Origin: Lithospermum erythrorhizon
Lineage: Eukaryota > Streptophyta > Magnoliopsida > Boraginales > Boraginaceae
Assembly (NCBI GenBank): GCA_019722365.1
Contig: JADFUC010001453.1
Coordinates: 1,984,001-2,048,000 of the forward strand
DNA length: 64,000 nucleotides
Direction: 5' to 3'
Shown: piece by piece, positions 57,791 to 64,000 of the stretch
Position numbering within the stretch: position 1 is the first letter of the stretch
Layout: each line of letters begins with the position of its first letter
The notes under the pieces: generated by a model
Database searches by the model: none
The model's input: the letters and a program-made list of their open reading frames with translations, nothing else
What the model was told of the DNA's origin: nothing
Made by a program: the position numbers and the translations under genes

Positions 57791-60700
57791 ATTTAATGTA
57801 TCTTATATAACATATTTATATTTTTTCCCTTTTAACTAATTCAAGATATGTTAGGCTAAGTTATACTGCTTTAGTAACATAATCTTCGCTTTCTCCAAAA
57901 GTGTGCCGCCGATGATCCAAGTAAATAGACGCTGGCCGATAATAAAATGATGATTAGCGATGCGGATGATGTGAACCAGACGACACTCCTAAGAGTAGAC
58001 ACCGCTCACCGCACCTCTACCTCACATATTGCTCTCACACCGGGCAAATATCAAGACAAAATCAATAGCAGTTCAAACACCGCTGCATTCACCCCTTGCA
58101 AAAACCTCCGCACCTTTCCTCACACGTCTTCACAGCCTAACCACATCAATACCATGTAAATTGTAGTCGAAACGTAACTAGCGTATACCAAAGTATGCAT
58201 ACTTTTTATCCAACTAGCAATGAAACGCAAGTCGCTGATCCTCCTTTCCCCAAACGTCAGAGCCGAAGAAATTCCTTCCTTTGATCATCCGACCAACGAA
58301 GGGATTTTAAATCTCCTTCCACGACGCTTATCAATAGTCCTTCAATACAAAGAACATTTTACATTAACACGAACCGAATTCCTCTACAACCAGTGAGTTT
58401 AACTCATTTCCATCGGGACGTACTCAAAAAAGGTACCTGGGACGGTAGCCAAGCCTCGTGACATCCTCGAAGATCCTGGCCATGCCCACCTAAACCCTGC
58501 CCACCTGAGTATTTCCGCTTAACGAAAAGTGATCGAGACAAGCCCTCCGACTCAATAACATCGACCCACACCTCGATCGGCTCTACCCTGCTTCCCAACA
58601 CCATAGCAATCCGACCTTAAAAAACGCCTTACCTCTCAGAAAAACATACAAAGTTCCACGCTCATACCTTTTAGAATCACATTCGAATTTCAGACAATCA
58701 ACCTTCCACATTCTCCCTAAGAAACCGAACCTCTTTCTATTCAATAAATTCCGTAGAGATAACACGTTTCGCCATCACGCTGGTGCACATGCCCTTCTAT
58801 AATCTAAAGTGTAAAAACTTCCCATCATTTAATCCTCAAAACTTGATCAACCTATCCCAACCTTACAAAGAAGACTATCGCCATGGAAACATACCTCATC
58901 CACTTGTTCATAGGTCAAGAACCATTCTCTCCCTCGACATATACGACATTTAAGCTCCCGAATCCATAAACCATACGTTTAAACTTAATTAGTGCCTTAG
59001 CTTATTTGTCAAATTATCTTTTAAAATTGATTTTAATTTCCTCGAAAAGATAGTGGCTACGATTAAAAAGCTTGTTACTAACGCAGTTTCATTTATTCAA
59101 AATTACTGCTTTTAGCTTATTCAAATGATTTCATTACCAAAAGGGCTGCGTTAAATTTAACCTTCTTTTTTCACATGTAAGTTTTACGAACTGAAAAACA
59201 TCATCCCAACTTCGATTTAGTTGGTCAACTATGTGTCTCAAAATTGTTTATATATACTAGTAAAATGTGCCTCGATTTGGGGCCATACTACAATGGTTCA
59301 ACTATGCGTAGACTGTAATTCATCCTAACGTATTAATTGATCTCGCCTCTATTCTTGCTCATACCCTTTAAAGTGATCGACGGGTCTGTATAGCGCCCAA
59401 CTCGCTCCTAGTTTCTGGAATAACCTCGACTCCAACTTATAAAATAACAAGACATTTAAATCCATCGGGGTTGTACCTTACTAATTAAATTTTCTTATAT
59501 TATACTCTCATAAAGAAATTGCCATTTTAAATATATTTTGATTTTCCATATTATAATTAATATTATAATCGATAAAGATTTCAGCTTAAATAATATATCA
59601 TAAACGAATAATATTTATTGCTATATAACAAAAGTAATAAAATTGTATGTAGATTTTTTACTTATACATATTATACAAAATGTTTAATGTTACATTTTTC
59701 TTGCAAGATATCGTTAAAAGTACAAATTCAATATATTATTCTTTAAATAATAAAGTCTTCAAGAATTAAAATACTTTGCATGCATTTAATTATTCATTTA
59801 TAAAAAATTAACAAACTTTACAATCTGACTGATCCAAAACTTTGAAAAATATAATTGTGCTGTTTGTCACAATATAGAATAATATTACATAAACAAATTT
59901 AATTATCTAAATAATAATATATTAACGCATCTAATGATTTTATTCATATATTATTCAATACTATATAAATATCTTACGCCTATCCATATACATTAAAAAT
60001 ATCAACATTAAACAATCCTCTTTTATCATATAAAGTCGTTAACTAGAATATAATCTTGGGCGACTTTATAATATTACGATTATCTTTAATAATATATTAT
60101 TCGACACAACACACAATATTTATTATCTAAAGAATAATATATTAATTAATCTTTACGCTGTTATCCATTTATTACGCACATTTCAAACAACTTTCACGAT
60201 TTGAATAATCATTTCAATTATTTTCTCAAGTAATTTTTAATTTCATAAATATTCTTTATTATTTAAATACTAATATATCACGCATCTTTACGCTTTATTT
60301 TATATATTAGATTTTAATACTAAATAAGCTAATCAATTACGATACACATATTTACAAACGATCAATACTACCAATTGCTATTTATCTACTCTTCTATCAT
60401 GGAGGCCCGCTGCTCAATCCTCATAAGCGCCAGCGCCCGGCTCACTACCGCCCCGTCCGATCCATAATAAGTCGGACTGCGGACCGCTCACGTCTGCCGG
60501 GCTCTCAACCGCTAACGGTAATCCCACGACACTCTAGAAGTTCTATTGCTGCCACGCCTACGTAGTGACCTGCATTGGTAACGACTCGCTTAAAGCCGTA
60601 GACAACAGATACGTATCAAACATACGTATCACATATCACATTCACTCAAACAATGATTCTGCTTAACATCAAATATAACAATTAAAATACATAATCATAT

Positions 60701-63700
60701 AAGGCAAACAAATCGTGTATTTCGGGTCGCCATGCCATAGAACGGTTTCCCACAATCATAGACTCAAATGTGCATCTCTACCACTGTTAGCCTATACGAC
60801 GCCCCGTGAAAGTATGGATATGACTTCTGGGCCGTCATAACCCGATTTTTCGTAATTTTAAACTTCCTTAATTGGATTTCACTGCATATGTAAATCCTTT
60901 ATTCAATTATAACACACAATTAACCACATATACCAAAAGTTTTAAACTCCTCAAACGAACGCTGGGATTAAAGATACAATAATAAAAAACGTATCTAGCA
61001 ATCATTGGTGTGTGCAATAAACGTCCAAAACTTATATTGATCAATATTAACTTTAAACTCATTCATGCATAATACGATTAAATCCATTCATATTATCGAT
61101 CAACTTCCAAAGAATCTATATAACATATCTCAATTCAATATAGATATACTAGGTGAATTTCATGGCATTGTTATTGTCAAGTTTAATTATAATTTGATCG
61201 ATGCGGAATATAACAATTAAGTTCACTGATCAAATCAAACTATCCTAATAAAGAATATCAATTTTAACAATATAGATATTCAATTCGCTTGATTAAACTT
61301 GGCCTATCAATACTACAAATCAATTCAATTATATGTCAACATATTTAATTAGCACATAAACAAGCATATAATCAAATCCTAGCCATTCTAGCATATATGT
61401 AAATATATTCAGCATATTTATATGAAATGATTATTGTAATAATTATTTATTTATTACATGAAATAGTTATCAGAATAACTATTGAACACACAAATATATA
61501 TAAAAAGTTTAATGCATTTTAATAATATATATTATGGAATTAATTTTCATGAGATTCAAATTTGTATTAATTTCCCTATCACATTTAAATTGTATATTTG
61601 TGTGATTGATTTTTATTTGTATAATAAAAAAATGGAAAGTACCCTTATACGATCATCAATCATGATTAAATTTGAATCGATCAGTATTTATCTCAACCTC
61701 ATAATTGGGTAAGTTTATCAGATTTTATTATATAATTGATTGCACGCTTATCGTATGCAGACAAGTTGGGCATGATTATTATGAATTAATGATATTTATT
61801 TCTCATTCTTGCGACTGAAACGACCGCCCCAACCCACCTAAAAACTCTGCGGCCTGCAGACTCGGTGTCAAGCTCACCAACTTCGAACTACGAATTCCGC
61901 CCCCGAATCAGTGTCGCTCTCAAGGCGAGAGAACAGAGTATTTGGTCAATGCCTCAGAAATTCCATCCTGTGTAAACGAGGTCAGCTGCCCTTCAATGTG
62001 GAGCTTAAGTTCTTCTATAAAGCTTTATTGCAAGCCTCACGCAAAGTCCAAATGTTTTTAATGCTAGCTAATATGAAACCTTCTGCTCCAAGATGGTATG
62101 TGAAACATACATGAAAGTACCAAAGAACTCCTACAGTTATTCCCAAAGAAAGCTAAACGAGATATAGCTTATTAGTAACGCCCACGCCTCATCGGTTGTG
62201 CCCTGGGAACATTGCGCCATGGAAACAGTCATTAAACGATAGGTTTTCATTTAACGATCACGATGTCTGGGCTCCGGTGTTTCAAAAGAACTGCCAGACT
62301 ATCCTCGAAATCTCTCCCGGAAAATTCCCTTGGGCCATGACGAACTTCACATTTAGCAAGCCAGCCATTCCCTTAAACTAACTACATAAAGATGATCACC
62401 AAGCGTCGGTATAAACTGGGAGGATTAAGATTCCTTACTTCTTCAAGTGGCCCAAAACAAAAAAGCAGCCTGCTAAGAAGAGACAACGGTAAGTGCTAAA
62501 GCGTTCGAAGCAGGGAAACCTTGGTGTTATTAAGAACGCCGGGTACGGAAACAACAGTAGTTAGAGAATGTCATTTATCTTGGGAACCCCAATTTGAAGT
62601 TGAAGCCATGCTAAGTCTTTAAAGATGTGTTAATGCCCAACGTGATCGTCAAATTCTGGCTGTGTATATAATACGTATGATATAAGCATTGAAGTTTGTA
62701 TAAATTCTTAATTTCATTTCCTCGCGAAAGGTTTTTGCACTCACCGGTGTCTCCTATGATATTTGCCAATATGCAGAAGTAATGTGCAAAGCAACCTGAA
62801 AGAGGAGATGGATCTAATGAAAGGGCTACTTAGAGTTGTGTTCTCCCAGCAGATCCACGCTTTGAATTCTGCTCCTCAGCCGTATTTCTAAATTTTGCAA
62901 AACAATGTTTACCGCACCCCTACTTATAGGTAAAGAAGTTACTGCATTTTGTTTTGGTATTTTTAAATAGCTCGAAAGGCTTTTCCCTTCAGCCAAAAAG
63001 TGATCCTAATCATATTTATTTTCTCTCTATAAGCAAATGTGTGATATAAAGTAACATTTCTCCAAGATGTGTCCGATTCTCTAGACATGTCAATCATGAA
63101 CATGTAATATCGAAATAAAGTCTATACCTGCATCGTTATCAGGTCATATAAAAACAGCATCGCATCGGGCGAACTTCACTTCTGTGGAATACTTCATGTT
63201 TTTATAGATCATAATGATAAAGATGCGAATCTCTCACGATACCTTAATGTATCGAAGGGCCCGCCTCTCTGGATAACGAAAGGCAAATGCGAAGCGACTA
63301 TACAAACCAACGTATGATCCAAATTAACACATCTCGCATTTTAGACGGTTAAGCAATTATTTCCTCTGGCTTACATCTTACCCAGCCGACATAACAATGC
63401 GGTTATGTGTATCCGACGAAACACAAACGCCAATCCTTCAAGAAACTGCAGTTTTAATGTAAGAAAGAACCAATCAAAAAAGACCATAAAAGCATTCTTC
63501 GACCTTGTAGAGGATAATATTTGCCCCAAAGAGCGCGGTATCATTAACAACTCACTCGTAGGAACGTTCCGGGTGTCTCAAAGGAGAAATCGAACTTCGA
63601 TCGACGCGGTTCGAAGAAGCGAATGAAAGCATATCTCATCCTCGCCAGCCTTCGTGATATTACTCACAAAGCCATTATCTTAATAGTAAATGTCCAACTA

Positions 63701-64000
63701 TATCAAAGAGAAAAAACTCCTGCGAAACAAGCTGGGAAGTTTCTCAAATTGAGTTTTCATTTGGGCTACGGGGGTTCTCATGCTCAAGTTGAATAAAAGA
63801 TACTCAGCCGCCTAAATCTTAATAAGTGCTACTTTAATTGGTATCTCAAGTAGAACCATTGTTACTAACTTTTTACCCCAGTTAATTTAGAATAAAAATA
63901 CTACTGCAAGCATCAGTGAATATTTCTTGTAACGCTGGTCTGATAAAGATGACGGTTTAATCGTCAATACACCTAACAGTAGACGACCGGACACACCCTC
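57791..64000. other. gene-poor right end with unclassified repeat-like blocks
   Basis: No gene is recognised. GC-richer blocks at about 57900-58960, 60395-60840, 61820-62660 and 63160-63660 stand in AT-rich DNA and probably come from old transposable elements; the first may be further Copia sequence upstream of the reverse transcriptase. Open frames of 60-76 residues in these blocks have no family I know. The stretch 59480-60370 is especially AT-rich, with recurrent TAATATATTATTC-like phrases. Confidence 0.35.

Noticed and set aside
58404..58765. Minus-strand frames of 60 and 66 residues
   Set aside because: Considered as Copia integrase or RT remains, but no motif could be matched with confidence.
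1..64000. CRISPR arrays, operons, tRNA genes, organelle DNA insertions
   Set aside because: No regularly spaced repeats, no bacterial gene organisation, no canonical tRNA with both Pol III boxes apart from the SINE, and no plastid or mitochondrial gene sequence was recognised.

Overview
This window is nuclear DNA from a flowering plant, most likely a eudicot. It is AT-rich, has GT-AG introns, a plant-specific gene set (NAC, GRAS, patellin, X8/CBM43, type II metacaspase, ent-kaurene synthase, DUF668) and the usual litter of plant transposon relics. The species cannot be fixed from the sequence alone. Nothing bacterial or viral is present apart from decayed retrotransposon pieces.

Layout. 1-129: Stowaway-like MITE. 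689-1067: three box C/D snoRNA genes in a row, two with guides that fit conserved 25S and 18S rRNA motifs. 7489-9258 (+): a SOMBRERO-type NAC factor in three exons. 10366-11024 (+): a small heat-shock protein gene with a perfect heat-shock element. About 11.6-14.2 kb: unclassified non-coding DNA that looks repeat-derived. 14787-16589 (+): a broken type II metacaspase. 19417-20021 (+): the decayed 3' end of an ent-kaurene synthase gene. 20572-21727 (-): a secreted proline-rich X8 protein in three exons. 22.2-23.9 kb: gypsy-type LTR remains. 24317-25834 (-): an intronless GRAS regulator with a tRNA-derived SINE just past its stop. 29765-32447 (+): a peroxisomal 2,4-dienoyl-CoA reductase-like SDR in five exons with transposon insertions in its introns. 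33000-35078 (-): a patellin in four exons. 35859-38692 (+): an At4g15545-like coiled-coil protein in nine exons, divergent from the patellin. 39971-41389 (+): organellar tyrosyl-tRNA synthetase, intronless. 42266-44019 (-): elongation factor 1-beta, whose stop codon is split by an intron. 45-48.5 kb: a LINE-like tail, degenerate repeats and a hAT-like element with an 8-bp target duplication. 50210-51981 (-): a broken DUF668/PSK-simulator-type gene. 54-64 kb: gene-poor, with a C-rich tract, a 75-bp tandem repeat, a TA microsatellite and a decayed Copia reverse transcriptase.

The genes are independent loci with no shared pathway; plant genes do not form operons. The working genes cover root-cap or cell-fate transcription (NAC), stress protection, cell-wall or plasmodesmal binding, GRAS regulation, peroxisomal lipid breakdown, phosphoinositide and membrane trafficking, organelle translation and cytosolic translation. 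Three loci are clear pseudogenes. The least expected structure is the snoRNA cluster at the left end, invisible to an ORF search. All exon boundaries were worked out by hand from reading frame, splice dinucleotides and recalled family sequences; no search or alignment was run.
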